Part shown: one piece after another, positions 1 to 12,842 of the stretch | Layout of the letters: each line of letters begins with the position of its first letter | How positions within the stretch are numbered: the stretch's first letter is position 1 | Assembly: GCA_013368445.1 (NCBI GenBank) | Contig: JAACJO010000011.1 | Coordinates: 1,116,001-1,180,000, forward strand | DNA: 64,000 nt | Source of the DNA: Leucocoprinus leucothites | Lineage: Eukaryota > Basidiomycota > Agaricomycetes > Agaricales > Agaricaceae | Direction: 5' to 3' | The notes under the pieces: generated by a model | Database searches by the model: none | What the model saw: the letters and a program-made list of their open reading frames with translations, nothing else | What the model was told of the DNA's origin: nothing | Made by a program: the position numbers and the translations under genes

Positions 1-825
1 TTACCTCCTAATCAGAGCTTCGAGTTTATCACGACATCGATGCCATCTATCTTATCTAATCATTATCGGCGCTGGGCGGCAGCAGGCGGCCAGAGAATAA
101 CACTGATCGCAGTTGTAACTTTTATTTTTTTTTCCTCCCGCTTTATGGTGACGCCGAAGAAATTTGCGAAAATAGATGTTCGCGACGTTGATGGTCGCTG
201 GGGTAGTCGATGTCTGGGACTGAATTGAGCGCCATATCAGAGAAGCTCAGAATGCTTTGACAGCCGACGAGGAATCGCCAGGGAGCTCAAATCAGCGAAA
301 TCAGGTAAGTATGGCGGGGTTGCGTCCCTTATAGAAGCTTATCCCCATTGGAGGCTCAAATTCAAACTAGGCACATATAAGATCAAACTCGAATCCACAT
401 TTCAAGCCCCTGAGGCTGACGTGGAGAGTAGAAAAGATGGATAGTAACCTTGTACAGAATGAGGCACACAGACAAAGTAGCACTACTAGTAACTACGTTC
501 GCTCTCTAGGTTAAAGAAAAATACAGTATGAACGGCGTACAGAATAGGAATAGGGGATATGCTCTATGTACTGGGAAACAAGGAGGAGGGGTGGACTAGC
601 GTAAAAGAGCTATAGTGACATATAGATGAAGCAGTCAATAAAAAGAACAATATTTATAGGAGAATAGACGTGAAGCGCCCATAATCCGCAGATGCACTAG
701 AGTAATCAGAACGGCAGAGAAAAAATATAACAGAGATCCGGGATATCGCCAGAAATATATCGTCTCCTGGTCGGCGGAGTAACCAAGAGTAGCTGGAAAA
801 AATATGCTATATGAGTAGATTGGGT
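1..825. other. No gene recognised
   Basis: I see no convincing coding sequence here. The stretch next to 826 is presumably the 3' untranslated region and terminator of the minus-strand zinc-finger gene. The remainder is AT-rich and has no recognisable repeat or RNA gene. Confidence 0.5.
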
Positions 826-2017
826 CTATAGGGAATCTCGGACACGAGATATCGGAGGCGAATGTGGCGGCAGTTCAGTTCGTAGTGAGGAGACAGCCAT
901 GTTGGTAGAGTATGACTCGCAAGGAGCCTCAAATCGCGGCGGAAGCATGTAAGAATCATAAGAAACTGGTACAACCGGGAAGGTCAACTTCAATGGTGGG
1001 CCCATAGGCAGGGGTGCTTCGGCTTCGGACTCGGAGGAGTCAGCCTCGCGATCCATAGCAGGCTCTGGCTCCGGCGAAGGGGATGGCGAAGGTGGGGACA
1101 GCTTTAGAATAGGAAGCGGATTGCCGTTCTCCTCACGATTATTTTGTTTGTGGACTTTAAGATGCTGGAGCAAATTATCGTGTCGGTTGAAAAATTTGCC
1201 ACACGCAGGGTGCGTGCACATGAAAGCTAGAGTGACATGCTTGCTTAAAGGGGGGGACTAATATCCAAAAATGAGATTACTCACGTTTTTCATGGGTGTG
1301 GATCGAGCGTATGTGGCGCTTGAGGTGCTCTCCTCGATGGAAACACTTGCCACAGCCCTCAACCTTGCACACGTACATTCTCTTGTCTTTGACCTCAGGT
1401 GGTGCATCAGCCGCTTCCTGTGTTGGGACGCGGCGACCTCTGCTTTTCTTTGTCAAGTTGGGAACGGGGACCGGTAATGTCGCACGAGAACGCGGTCCAC
1501 GACGTTCGGGAGCGTATCCAGGAGATGTAGAGCTCTCCAGAAAAGTCAAAGGTGGGGTCAAGCTGAGCGGAGAGGAACTACGCGTTGTTGCTTGAGAAAC
1601 GTCTCTCGAGTCAGTCAAAGAGGACTCCGTTCTATGGCCCTCCTGACTGTCCTCAGCGTCTGTTGGTGAGGATGACTTTTTCGTCGCAGCCTTCGGTTTC
1701 TTGCGAGATTGAGCCGGCCTCTGAGGCGCAGGTGTATTGAGTTCCTCGGGTAGTCGGCGCTTGACAGTAGTTCCCGTCTGTGAGCGTGTTCGAGGCCGAG
1801 AGAAATCCTCCATTTCAGCGGAAGGTTTTTCGGCTTCGAGGGCGTCTGGGGATACATTATTCGGTGCCTGAGCCTTAAAAGCATGTTTGTCAGTAAAATC
1901 GACCAAAGAGAACATGCAGCTGACACTCACCTCTCTGTCGGAATGATATGATGGCTCCGGTGTGTTCTGCTGCAGACCGCGCTCCATCTCGGGCTCTGGG
2001 TCGTGTGCAAGAGACAT
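826..2017 (-). CDS. C2H2 zinc-finger transcription factor (Msn2/4-type fingers), paralogue of 12843-15138
   Basis: Predicted exons on the minus strand are 2017-1931, 1867-1285 and 1226-826, giving 356 aa. The 63-nt first intron is in frame, so retention would also be readable. The 58-nt second intron splits the linker between the two fingers, and splicing gives the classic EKPF linker. The N-terminal two thirds is Ser/Pro/acidic low complexity, followed by a basic block (PNLTKKSRGRRVPT) likely to act as a nuclear-localisation or DNA-contact segment. Finger 1 (CKVEGCGKCFHRGEHLKRH) has helix residues R-E-H-R, and finger 2 (CTHPACGKFFNRHDNLLQH) has R-D-N-Q. These equal the base-reading positions of yeast Msn2/Msn4, so binding to AGGGG (STRE) is inferred. 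The C-terminal tail is Ser/Pro-rich. The start at 2017 fits the frame and the family pattern. The function is a sequence-specific regulator; its targets are unknown. Confidence 0.85.
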
Positions 2018-2126
2018 TGAAATTAAATGTAGTGCTTGGGGTGTGTAGAAAAGGAGCAGAAAGCGAGGTTGAGAGAAGCGCTGTAGGCAGGGGCGAGTTA
2101 TGAGTTTAAGAATCCAGAGGAGGATT

Positions 2127-2246
2127 AGGGGTGGGTGAGAGGAAGCTCTGGTTTCAGCCCCTAAGTCAATGCAAACTTTTGACGGATGCATTTCGCAAAT
2201 TTTGCACGTGGTCCACAACAATCCGTATTAGTCAGCATCCGCCCCT
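2127..2246. promoter_or_regulatory. Cluster of three STRE-like AGGGG/CCCCT sites upstream of the zinc-finger gene
   Basis: AGGGG lies at 2127-2131, CCCCT at 2158-2162 and CCCCT at 2242-2246, between 110 and 230 bp upstream of the ATG at 2017. A pentamer counted on both strands is expected about 0.2 times in 120 bp. Because the encoded fingers are Msn2-like, autoregulation is a reasonable inference. Confidence 0.4.
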
Positions 2247-5200
2247 ATCCAGCTCGGTCCTCCATCTCCCAATGTTTGCTGGGTCATATTTTCGACGACA
2301 TTGACATTTCTGTGCTTCCTATCTCTGCCACTGGCTTTTATTGAACGCTTCTAGCTTCTTCTATGTACACCCGTGTCATTGAAATTTTCCTTTTACTGCC
2401 TGAACATGGCGCTCACCTTGTCAGCTTCACGCAGTCGGTAACGGAAGGGGGAATGTCTACTACTACCACGTCGTGTTTATATGTCCTTTTTCAAAGGGTT
2501 TGATCACCATGTTGTCGCAGTATGTCACCCTGCCGGATCCCATCGAATTCCACTCACAGATCAGATGCGTGACAAAGCCCAATCAGATACGCTTCATGCT
2601 CGCAAACTGACCATATCCTCGCGGTGTTTACGCAACCCACAAGCTCTACCTATGCTAGCTATTGGCACAAAGATCCTCGCCGTTGCCTTTATCCAATGAG
2701 ACCCAGTGGAATAGCTAAAGGATAATCAACCTCAGAACTCTCTTTCGTACCTTGAAAGGTACTCACTTTGCTTCGGCGGTCGGCTCTAAGCTTATGCCGC
2801 TTCTGCCAGCATTCGGGCTTCCACTTCCCTGATTTCTCAACGCCAGTCACCTGGTCCGGTTGCCCGAGACGATGTTCACATATCCCTACACGGATACTTA
2901 TCCATTGCTTTGTGGCTTCAAGTGATCCAGTTCACTCACGGGGGCAGCAAATCGGCTTCCAGACGGCCTATAGTTTTCCATGAACCTTCCGGAGCGTTAC
3001 AGTGATCACTGATATCCGCTTCAAGATACATGGCTCTTTCCTTCTTTCCTCTCCCAGGGCCATCTCGTCCGCGGAATCATTGTCAGCTGGTCAAATACGG
3101 GTTCAGTGAGCTTTCTTCGTCTCCCTTACTATGTCGAGATACTGTGGAAACAAGATAAGAACGGCATCGTCGGTTATCAGTATCCTCTCCGTGGGCGGGG
3201 TTCCAACGGATTGTTCCAGACTTTACAAATATGGCGTTGTGGGTCAGAATGCTTTTCTCGAGTGACATACCAAGACAATCTTCTTACCGCAGGCAGGCTC
3301 GCATTCTCAAGGGACTCCAGTCACAATTACTACCATCCACGGCCACTCTTGTCCTTTGTTCTTTCGATATCCCAATTCCCAGTTTACAGACGGATCCCTT
3401 GCCGTCAAGTTACTCTGACGTGTCGCGTATGTCAGTCCGTTTACACTCCACTGCTTCTCAGGTCTGCCGGGAAAACCGAAGACATCGATGAGTACTATAA
3501 CCTTCCTATTATACGCCTATATCTGATGATGACAAACGAACACTTCCTGCGCAGCACTCTCTGTGACTCTTATCAATCCTACATTTGCATGAAAACATCA
3601 GATAGACAGGCTTCCATTTTCTCGGCTCATATAACCTGGATTCTGGTCTCTCAGCCAGCCTTACTATTTCCGTGGTGTCGAGTGCCTGAGGCACGTCTTC
3701 AACCATCTCTTTGGCTTTTTTCCCTGGCCAAGAGCTCGTGTTGTGACCTCACCTGCCACTCACCAACCCACTTATACCCTGCCAGTCAGCCTCAATTTGA
3801 CCTTGTACCCCAATTGACCAGTTCTCTACTCTGCTTGTCGTATATGAACTCGGAACTCGGATGCCGGGTCGAAAGTCCAGTCTGAAGAAACTTCCGGTTT
3901 CTATTTTGGCATCTGATGCTGGATTTCAACAAAGTATGCCGGCATCTTTCTCTTGCTATTCGCTTCACTGCAACTTCAATTCCGTCACCGTCACCGCTCT
4001 TGGCATTTCTGAAATATCTAATATAAAGTGGCGTACTCATAATTAGACTTGTCATGAAAGCGGCTCCTCTGCATACTCATATCGCCACGAAATGAACCGA
4101 CAGAGGGGAAGCAGAGAGGAGATGTTGTTTTAGGCTGCGAACCATTCGTTCACGGAATTCATTCACTGGCGCTGTTTTCGTGAGCATGACGTTCGAGGGC
4201 AATCACGATAGGAACAGTTTGACAGTACATCAAGGTTCACTCTATAAACCCTTCGTATATCCTCAATCCACCAAAAGGTATGTGCGTTCCCTGGCCCCGG
4301 TCCCGTCCCATTCACTAATATGGCATTGGAGCTCAGATGAACAGCACCTCATGTTTCGACTACTTCCTTCTACGTTCCGGGGCTGAGTACCCGTTCTGAT
4401 TTCGGATTACACCGTTCCAGTATATAGCAGAGTTCTCAACCGCCGGAAAGGTTGTGCACGGCAGGAGACTTGACCTTTTTCAGTGGCCACGAATCCTCGA
4501 TAGCCTCATTCTGGAGTCAGACGTGAGGAATCCATTTTGAGAATATACGCCCGAAAGGGGGTTGCTTCTTCTGATCTATATACTCATGCACTAGTATTCT
4601 CCAGTTGACGATATTAAACGGCTTCGCATCTGATTGCACTCTTACAGCAGGAATGGATCACCACTGTTCTCGGCCAATTCCGCGCGTACTCTTTTTCGGA
4701 TACTGGCAACGTCCAAGTATTGACATGGTCCCCACATGGTAAGTTGATGATATGTTCCGAGGGAGCAACATACCGTTGCTGAGAATAAACACAGTGCAAT
4801 ATCAAGGAAGTTGTGACAGGTTTAATCTGGTCGCTTCTTGAGATTGGGTTCTTTTGATCTAACAAAGTTTTCTTCTTTTTCGTTGAGTTCAGACGAGTTG
4901 ACCGTGTTCGTGGAATGATATGGACGAACGATCGGTCCTGAGGTGCTTTAACAGGTGCTATTGCCACATTCGTTCAAAGTTGATGAATGATTGTCTGCCA
5001 GTTGGATATCTGGGCTGTGGCGCCCTTCCCCGAGTGATCAGCTCCCTTGGGCAAAAATAGTGCGGTGCAGACTACTACCTTGGAGACATAGTTTGTTGAA
5101 CAAAATGTGGCGGCAGGGCGACGATGTCATTAGTGTCTTCTATCGACGTCGAAGCCAGGAGGACTGAATCAGTGCATTCTGGCGAAGGATTACTGACATC

Positions 5201-8200
5201 TGTGCACAGGTATTGTATTGTTTTTTTACGTATGGCAGCTCAACATATCATCTAACACCTTTGTACGCCATTTATAAACTGTTCAAATGATCTGGAAGAT
5301 CGATTTATGGTCAGACTGGCATGTTCCGCGGCCATTGACTGGACGATTAAACAGAAGAACTTTTAATCTCCAAATGATGTTGATCGACGCAGTTCATATC
5401 GATTGCGGACATCTATGCCCATGAAAAATCATATTCGAGGGATAAGTTTTTATTATGTTGTTTGTTAATTGTCCAAGTCTTCTATTGCAAGGGTTTATTC
5501 TACTTATGCGTCGGTTTCCAATGATTCCCACCACGGTTTGTTTCTTCAAGAGCTGTCGGGGTCGAAGTTGCTAACCGGGGCTTTGACAAAAATAGCCAAA
5601 CCACCAGAGCCTGTCAGCCGCCGTCTTAGATCATCAACAACTTCGTTGTAATCTAGTGGATTCCATCAAGCGCCGAGTTAATTATCGCAGCGATGAGCAG
5701 CCTTTAGAAATCAAACATTGATTTCGCTCTCACACTGTCCATATCTCAGGATTCAAGTCCTCACTTGGAAGCCAATACCGGTGCGATAAACATCATGATG
5801 AACAGCAAGGAGTAGTTAAAATATCTAGAACTGCACATATATGGAATGACGCCGTCAGAACACGAGGCGTGGCTTGCTCAGACTCGAGATGTCATAGTAG
5901 CTTCAGAAATCTAATGAATCGACTATTCGCATAGTCGTCCGGGGAAATCTGGACATATTGAGTCGCCGAGAACCCCATTAGAAGTTCGCCCGAAAACGGC
6001 TAACCCTGGCGTTCGATGGCAGACCGCCCGTGTGGTAATCGCAGTTGAACCACAGCTTCAATATGCAGGGCTGTGACAGATCTTGTCAACTGCAGGGAAG
6101 CTTCAAGTGTATTATCAATGGTTAATCCTTCAAAAGCAAAGCCTCGATCTTCAAGCCATGTTTGGATATGAATTCCACTGGTATTAACATAGGTGTATGC
6201 GTGAAGTCTGACCTAACTGAAGGTACTGGTAGCGGTCACACATGTTCAGCGCGGGGCCATCACATCGGCTCATCAAATTCAAAGCTGGGGCTAGGGTGAT
6301 TTGGGGGACTAAATTGGCGTAGATAGAGTGCTCTCTGTGAAATTCTGACCAATTGAGCGGGACGACTCGGGTACTGCTAAGGCCGACTGAGACCTCTGAC
6401 ATGCTGAGCCATATCATCACATAATTAATGTTGTGAGAAATTTGGGACTAGAAAAGCGTATACGTCAGGACAGGCTTTTCTTAAATGATGCTATACCAGC
6501 GGCGGCGGCGTTTAGTGCTTATCCTTGGGTTCCACCAAAGCGGAGTGATATCCACTCTCTGGCTTGGCTGCTGTCCAACAAATCGTCGTTCTCGGATACA
6601 GGTCGCCAAATTCTGGCAAAAATGATTTTGACAAGGACAAAAAATACAATGTGATGTGATTCAATGAAACCTGATTTAATTGTAAAGGCAAAATTACAAA
6701 ATAACACTATTGTTTTGCCATAAGTTTTCCTTTGGCGCTCGTGAATCATCGGTTCCTAACGAATGTATTGCCACGGCACGTACCATAAACGAGCCTACGG
6801 GACTAGCCTAGATGAATGAATGGCCCAGATTCACATCAAGCGCCCTGGGCCTTTTCGAAATCTAAATGTGTCCGTTAGGTCATGTGTTACACTGAGATGA
6901 AACATCATCATATATCAGTCATAAGTTAAACAGCCGTCTACAATATTTTGAGGACATATTCAAATCAACAATCATGCTGGAGACCGAAACTGCTCAGCCT
7001 CGAGCTTAACCCTTGGCACCTCGAATTCTTAAGGAGGAACAAAAGATGGATAGATATCTTTTAACGTGCGGGAACCGATCGGAAGATTTTGATATACATT
7101 TCAACCTGAATCAGACAAGCCGTGATCGAAGGTGTACGACCCGACGCTAATATCATGAGGAAAAGTGGGGCAGACCCATGAATAGCATAACGAGTCACAT
7201 ATCCCTTGGAATCTTGATGCGAGCGTCTCGTTACTTTCCGTTTGAGTCTCGATGTGACTATGTAGGTACCAAGTTGTTCCCCCGAAACGGGAATAGGTCC
7301 GTGTCGCTGAATCAGTTTCTGAATGTGGATCATGGATCATTTTGCCGATCCTAGTCGTCTGGTAGGTGGAGTTGGCCGAGGACTTTGCTAAGAAACTCTG
7401 GGGGAAGTCTCTCCGTCGCACATCTGAGCCATGGGAGAATAATATAGGCAACGCTAGTACCAGTACGGAACTTTGAAACATCTACACAGCTCATTCATCG
7501 AGTTCCTCGAAAGTTCCTCGAGTGCGAAATGTGCACATTCTGACTCTGGGGGTTCCAAACCGACTGTGAGGTCAAAGGGCACTGATATCGCATAGATCCG
7601 GAGCTCATTACAATCTGTTACGATTTGGCGTCTCAATGTGACCCATTTGAAAGAATGGGACGATTCGAGCTTGAGGTTGTAAACCAAGATCATGGCAATG
7701 AAATCACGATGGTCAATGCCGAGCGTCCCGGAAATTGTGGATTTTGGCTCTCCGGCTTTGCCGAGCAAAGCCTCGGCGACCCGTCTTTAGTCACTCCCTG
7801 AGGACAACTCTCATGATCAATTCCCGTGGAAGATATTGCACTGCCGATTCGTATTGCATCGGAGTCTACACATCTCAAAAATCTTCTGTATTCCCAGCGT
7901 GACCAGATCAGGCATTCTTCATCCTCGGACTGGTACGCGTACTACGCGTCTGAATGACACGTTCTTGCCCCAGGATGATGCCCAGTACGTGACAACATTT
8001 CATTCCTTACAATACTTCATCGAAAATCTAGAGGCTAATACTAATACTCCAAATCTTATGGATGGATATATTTGGATGATGCTCATACGGACAATGATCA
8101 ACCTCTTTCAGCATCAGTTTCATGCAGGGAATACTCCACTCAAGCTGCAAATCTTCGTTTTCCCTTCCTCGACTGAACTGCTTCTCAATTATTACCAACT

Positions 8201-11200
8201 TGGTGTCCTACATATGCGTTATTCGTTGTGCTTATCTTCCAAAGATCCATAGCCCTATTTAGTGGAAGGTCTACCTCATGGAGGTTGAAGGTTGGACGTC
8301 TGGACCGCATGGCACCTTCCAATGAGGCATGAAGATAGCCTTCAAATTATTGGAATCTAGAGGTACATGGTCCTTGATTGCCTTCAGAAGCTCTAAGCTT
8401 TACAACGTGGTAGCTGCTGTACAATAGCACCTGGTATTGAGCTCGGGGCTTTGGTGACGGTTATAATCTAGGACTTTTGAAAACCTCTGATCAATATTTT
8501 TGCGACAAAATTATGATACCCAAGTATGTGATGTTCAAACCCGCGGAACGGGCCAAGATGATGCAGTGCAACGAGGGCTAGCTTGATCTCAAACTGGCTC
8601 GAGATTTTCTGAAGGCCTTCGCGGGTACACGAGATCAGGCTCTTTTTTGTAATGGGAACTAGCAGCTTTGCCTTCACAGAGTCTTTGGCGTTTGATCCAT
8701 TAGGTGAGCAAGTTGAAAAGTTGCGGGTCACAACTGTATTTGCGCTGTGGCAACAAGCTCAACAGCGTCATTTCATGCTGGGCTTCCACCGCTCAGCTGA
8801 GCAAGTCATTCTAAAGAACGCTCGAAGTGGAGAAGTAGTGAAAGAAGCTCACGGCCCGACGTCGTTGGTCATTACAGCAAAGTTTGACAACAATTATCAT
8901 CATGGCGTCATTCGATCGCCGACACCCGCGCCTGACTGTGGCTGTAAAGTGCTATCATATCGACTCAGGACCATTCAACATGCTGTTCTCACAGCATACC
9001 TGAGCGCCCGGTCAGTGTTTGACGCCCGTATTCCGCAGCTCTAGCATGAGCTTCTTTTTCCCCACTTGGCATTGAGAGCCTTGTGTTCGTCCACGTTGTT
9101 TTCAGATCGGATAAGGAAATCACCGCCCAAGTGCTCTCTCTCTGAAATTTTGGCCCGAACGATGATTCACTCATCCCCGGATCTCGCCCGTCCATTCTTT
9201 CTGTGATGAGAAAGTCGACTGCCATTCAAATTTTTTTTTGATCGCCCGACTTCATAGGATGTTGAGAGTGGTTGTTTCTGTCCTCGTGTCTTTGGCCGGT
9301 GTATCATTGATGATTGCAATCGGAATTGGTTCGGTAATCCTGAATAGCCCACTGTTTATATTTTCGTGGATTTGCTGCAATGATACATCAAAAACGTGTA
9401 TTTGACGAGGAAAAGGTTGCCGAAAACATTCTCAGTGCTGTCAAAACAGATATATCTCTTTGAAACATCATCATCAGCTCAAGTAGTATCCGAAATCTCT
9501 GGGATATTATAAGTGATCTCTTATGTGTACTCGAGTGCACCCCGGAGACCAGGGATGGTCAGGGAATTCCCGGTGACGGTGACACATGCCATTCTGACTG
9601 ATTGGATTGAACAGCAAATCGGATGTTGTTGAGAATAAACATAGGTGTAGTTGAATCGTCGATAATCCGTATTTTGGATCCTGTAAACTACATCGGAATA
9701 AGCAATTTTCCTTTGTGTTTCAGTTATCTCCTGGAGTGCTTTTTTGAACGAAATAGCGAGTTTTGATAAAGGTTACTAGGAGTAGTACTAGGTGCACTAA
9801 AAACAATGTTATATTATCATGTCGCGCAAGCTGAGATCTCTGCGTCGTGATAATTCAGGAGTATATCGACTGCAACCTCCGACCTCCGAAGTGGCGCATT
9901 CTGAAAATTTAAGCATTCTGTCAAGCAAGAGCACAAACCCCTTGACAAAGAAGTAACCCGCTACCAGCTCCTCTCAGTTTGTGCTGGACTCACCGTATGA
10001 ACCTCCTGAACTAGCAAATCGGCAATGATGACTGAGAACACCGTAGAACGTGTAACGATGCCCGACGACAGCTGCAGGGTCTTCTGGACTCTAATTACTA
10101 GAGTGCCTATACCAGACTTGGATAGTTCACAGGCACTATAACTGACTCCTCAGTGTTAAAAAAAAAAGAGAGACGGTTTAGGCTTCCTCCTGGCATTTTT
10201 CCTGCCATTATTTATTTCTGTAAAGTGAGAGAACGTACGCAGTTTTGCTGACAGTAAGTAGTTTTCGACACCTCGGAAATTAATGTGGTTCTGGAAATAT
10301 GCATTGTCGGTGGGGATACCGAGAGAAAAGCTATTGAGTGGCGTTTTGGAAGCATTGTCCTTTGGTGGCGACTCGAATGAAGAGTATGGAAGTTAATTTT
10401 TTTTGCTGAGGATTTGTCAGTTCTGAGCGGCCGCTTACGGTTTCGTCGGCATTGGTTAAGTGTACTGGGAACCCGATGCGCCAAAGGTAGTGGTATAGCT
10501 CTTATCATTTCAAGATAGGAGGAGCATACTGGATGCCAGGTGAACATATGAGGACTGCGAGCATCGTGCTAGCGGTAGAAGCACGGGGGTGGGATGTCCC
10601 ATGACTTGAATCGAAATGAAAAAGTATTAGAAAGTTTCCGGGAGCCGACTCTTTGGTATCCTCCATTAACCAGATTGTAAATGATTGTACACGAAACCTT
10701 ACTTCTTCAAGTTTGACTTGCAGAACTTTGAATATGTGGTAATCAACCACCTTCGATGACCCTGGCAACGCTCATCGGTTCAGCACAATTTCATTTAACA
10801 TCAGGAGGACATGAGGGAAGACAAGGTTCTAACCGTGGGTGGCGTGGGTGTAGTGTACTTCGATTCAGCGCCCACTTACCAACGTTCCCAGGTCACTCAT
10901 AAAAACAAGAGTCCTTTGTCAGAACTCATCAGTGAATGCGTCATCCTGCATGTGGTTCTAGGTGTTTTTTTTTCTCGAGTCGTCGGGATCGCAACTTGAA
11001 TCTAAAATGGTTGATTGCGGGGACAGGTAGAATGCAAGTTGTATTAATTTGAGCTGAGAGTAAAAACGGTCCAGAAAGCCGATACCAGGAGGCGAGTTTC
11101 AGGGTAAGTGATTGAAAGCCCCAGCGACGATCGTATGAAAGGAATGTGAGAGCATTGATGCCCTCAAAATACTTTTAATGAATGAACAAAATAAAACAGG

Positions 11201-12842
11201 TGTCACGAGGCAATAATATGACTGTTGGTCGTTATTCAAGGTGGTTCGAAATCTGCATAATGTGATGGTTGGCCTACAGACCTGCCTCCATGGGATGGCC
11301 AGATAATTGGCAAGTTGCATCGGTGGGATAGAGGGACGATGCCAGGCGTATGGGTGTTTGTCCTATTTGATGGTCATGAGCTCCACGGTTGTTCAGGCGC
11401 AAGGCACAAAAATAGGTTCGGATACGAAATCTCAAAAGGCCCGGATTATTACATCTGCGGGGTCAGCATAAACCAGTCCCCCATTTTATTTGCCGGGCGT
11501 TCCTTCCGCTAGATCTTCGCGGAATTTGCAATGCAACATGGGATGAAATATGGGGGCAGATGGGGTAATTGGTAGTGTGGTCGGGATGGCTTGAGTGGTG
11601 AATAGAGGGAATCAAGCCGTGGGGGAATGACGCGAGAAAGGGCGCTATCGCGATAGACAGGTTAACGTCGACCGTCGGTTAGCAATATTCTCGAGTGAGA
11701 GGATCGAGATAAGTGGATCTGAGATGCGTGAGATCGGCGGTTCGTAGACGGTTTTAGTTGTGTTGAGATTCAATGATGAGATGCTTGGAAGTTTAGACTT
11801 GTGATTCAAGCGGAGATTTAAATTATATTCATCCATACTCCGCCTGAGTGATGACGCATGCTATGCTGCATCGGTTGTGTGTACATTCCCAGTCGGTTGT
11901 CTAAGACAAGAAAGGGATCCGGTGCACGGAGCATAATGAAAGGCGAGACTGAGATGACGCAGAGGCAGGAGGGCGAGAGGGACTGGGATGGATGAGGGGG
12001 AGGGCGGACGGCACTCCGGAGCAGGATGATGAACTGCCAGGTGACAGATTCCAGTGTGACAACTCCATATGTGGCAAAGTAGAACCAGGTTCGCGGGCTC
12101 CGATCAAGTGCAGCTTTCAGGCTCGCAAGTATGAAGAGTAACGCTTCGATTCGCTTCGGCGCACCTGGCTTACGGCTTGGTCACTTATTTACTGAAGCCA
12201 ACCTGGGAGATCTGGGAATGAAGCGGCGCTGGTGCTGGATATGGATGCCGCTCTCCGAGTAATAGATTCAATTTCAGTAAACCTACTCTTCAAGGTCATT
12301 TCGCATTCCACTTCGATACTAATCCACAAACGGTCACCAGCAATCCATCTATCACTTTCCTTCTCTTCAAATACTCAAACCTCTCTCTCATTTCCTTCAC
12401 CATCTTCTCCCTTCTCATCTTTGTCCTCGCCAGTGTCCGGGTTACTTTCAACCGGTCAGTTTGAATTCCTTGTCATTCCCCATCGAGATCGATCTACGCC
12501 TCCTTCTCCACCCACAAGGTCCACCGTTCTTCATACTAATACTCCCCCTCCTCCCACTCTCTATAGCCCTGCGCTCTGCGTTGTCTCTGAGTACCAGAAC
12601 TTTGCTTCCCTTCTCCATCGTACCAGGTACCATTCAACCACAGCCGCTCGCCGTCGATCGCAGCCGTGCCGAGCCCATGTATGTGTATATTTCCAATTCT
12701 TACAAATGGGTGCTGAATTATTATCCGACCCAGCTCATCTCAATCCTTTCGGTTCTTGGCTTGTTCCCCAGGTCCAGGGATAGCTTTCGGTCGAGTCCCT
12801 AGGCCCTTCATATAATCTTTCCCTCTCCCCACCATTATCCTT
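2247..12842. other. Long gene-free divergent intergenic region
   Basis: About 10.6 kb between two divergently transcribed paralogous zinc-finger genes. Open frames exist (for example 3106-3885, 7836-8252 and 8652-9044), but none shows a known domain, biased composition or splice structure like the real genes nearby. I find no LTR, no TIR, no tRNA box and no long internal repeat. The end next to 12843 (about 12340-12840) is strongly CT-rich on the plus strand, as is usual for fungal promoters and 5' UTRs. STRE-like sites occur at 11995-11999 and 12545-12549. It may hold non-coding RNA or regulatory DNA, but nothing in the sequence proves this. Confidence 0.5.

Noticed and set aside
3106..3885. 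259-codon open frame in the long intergenic region
   Set aside because: No domain, no biased composition, mixed hydrophobic and Cys residues as in random translation, and no splice context.
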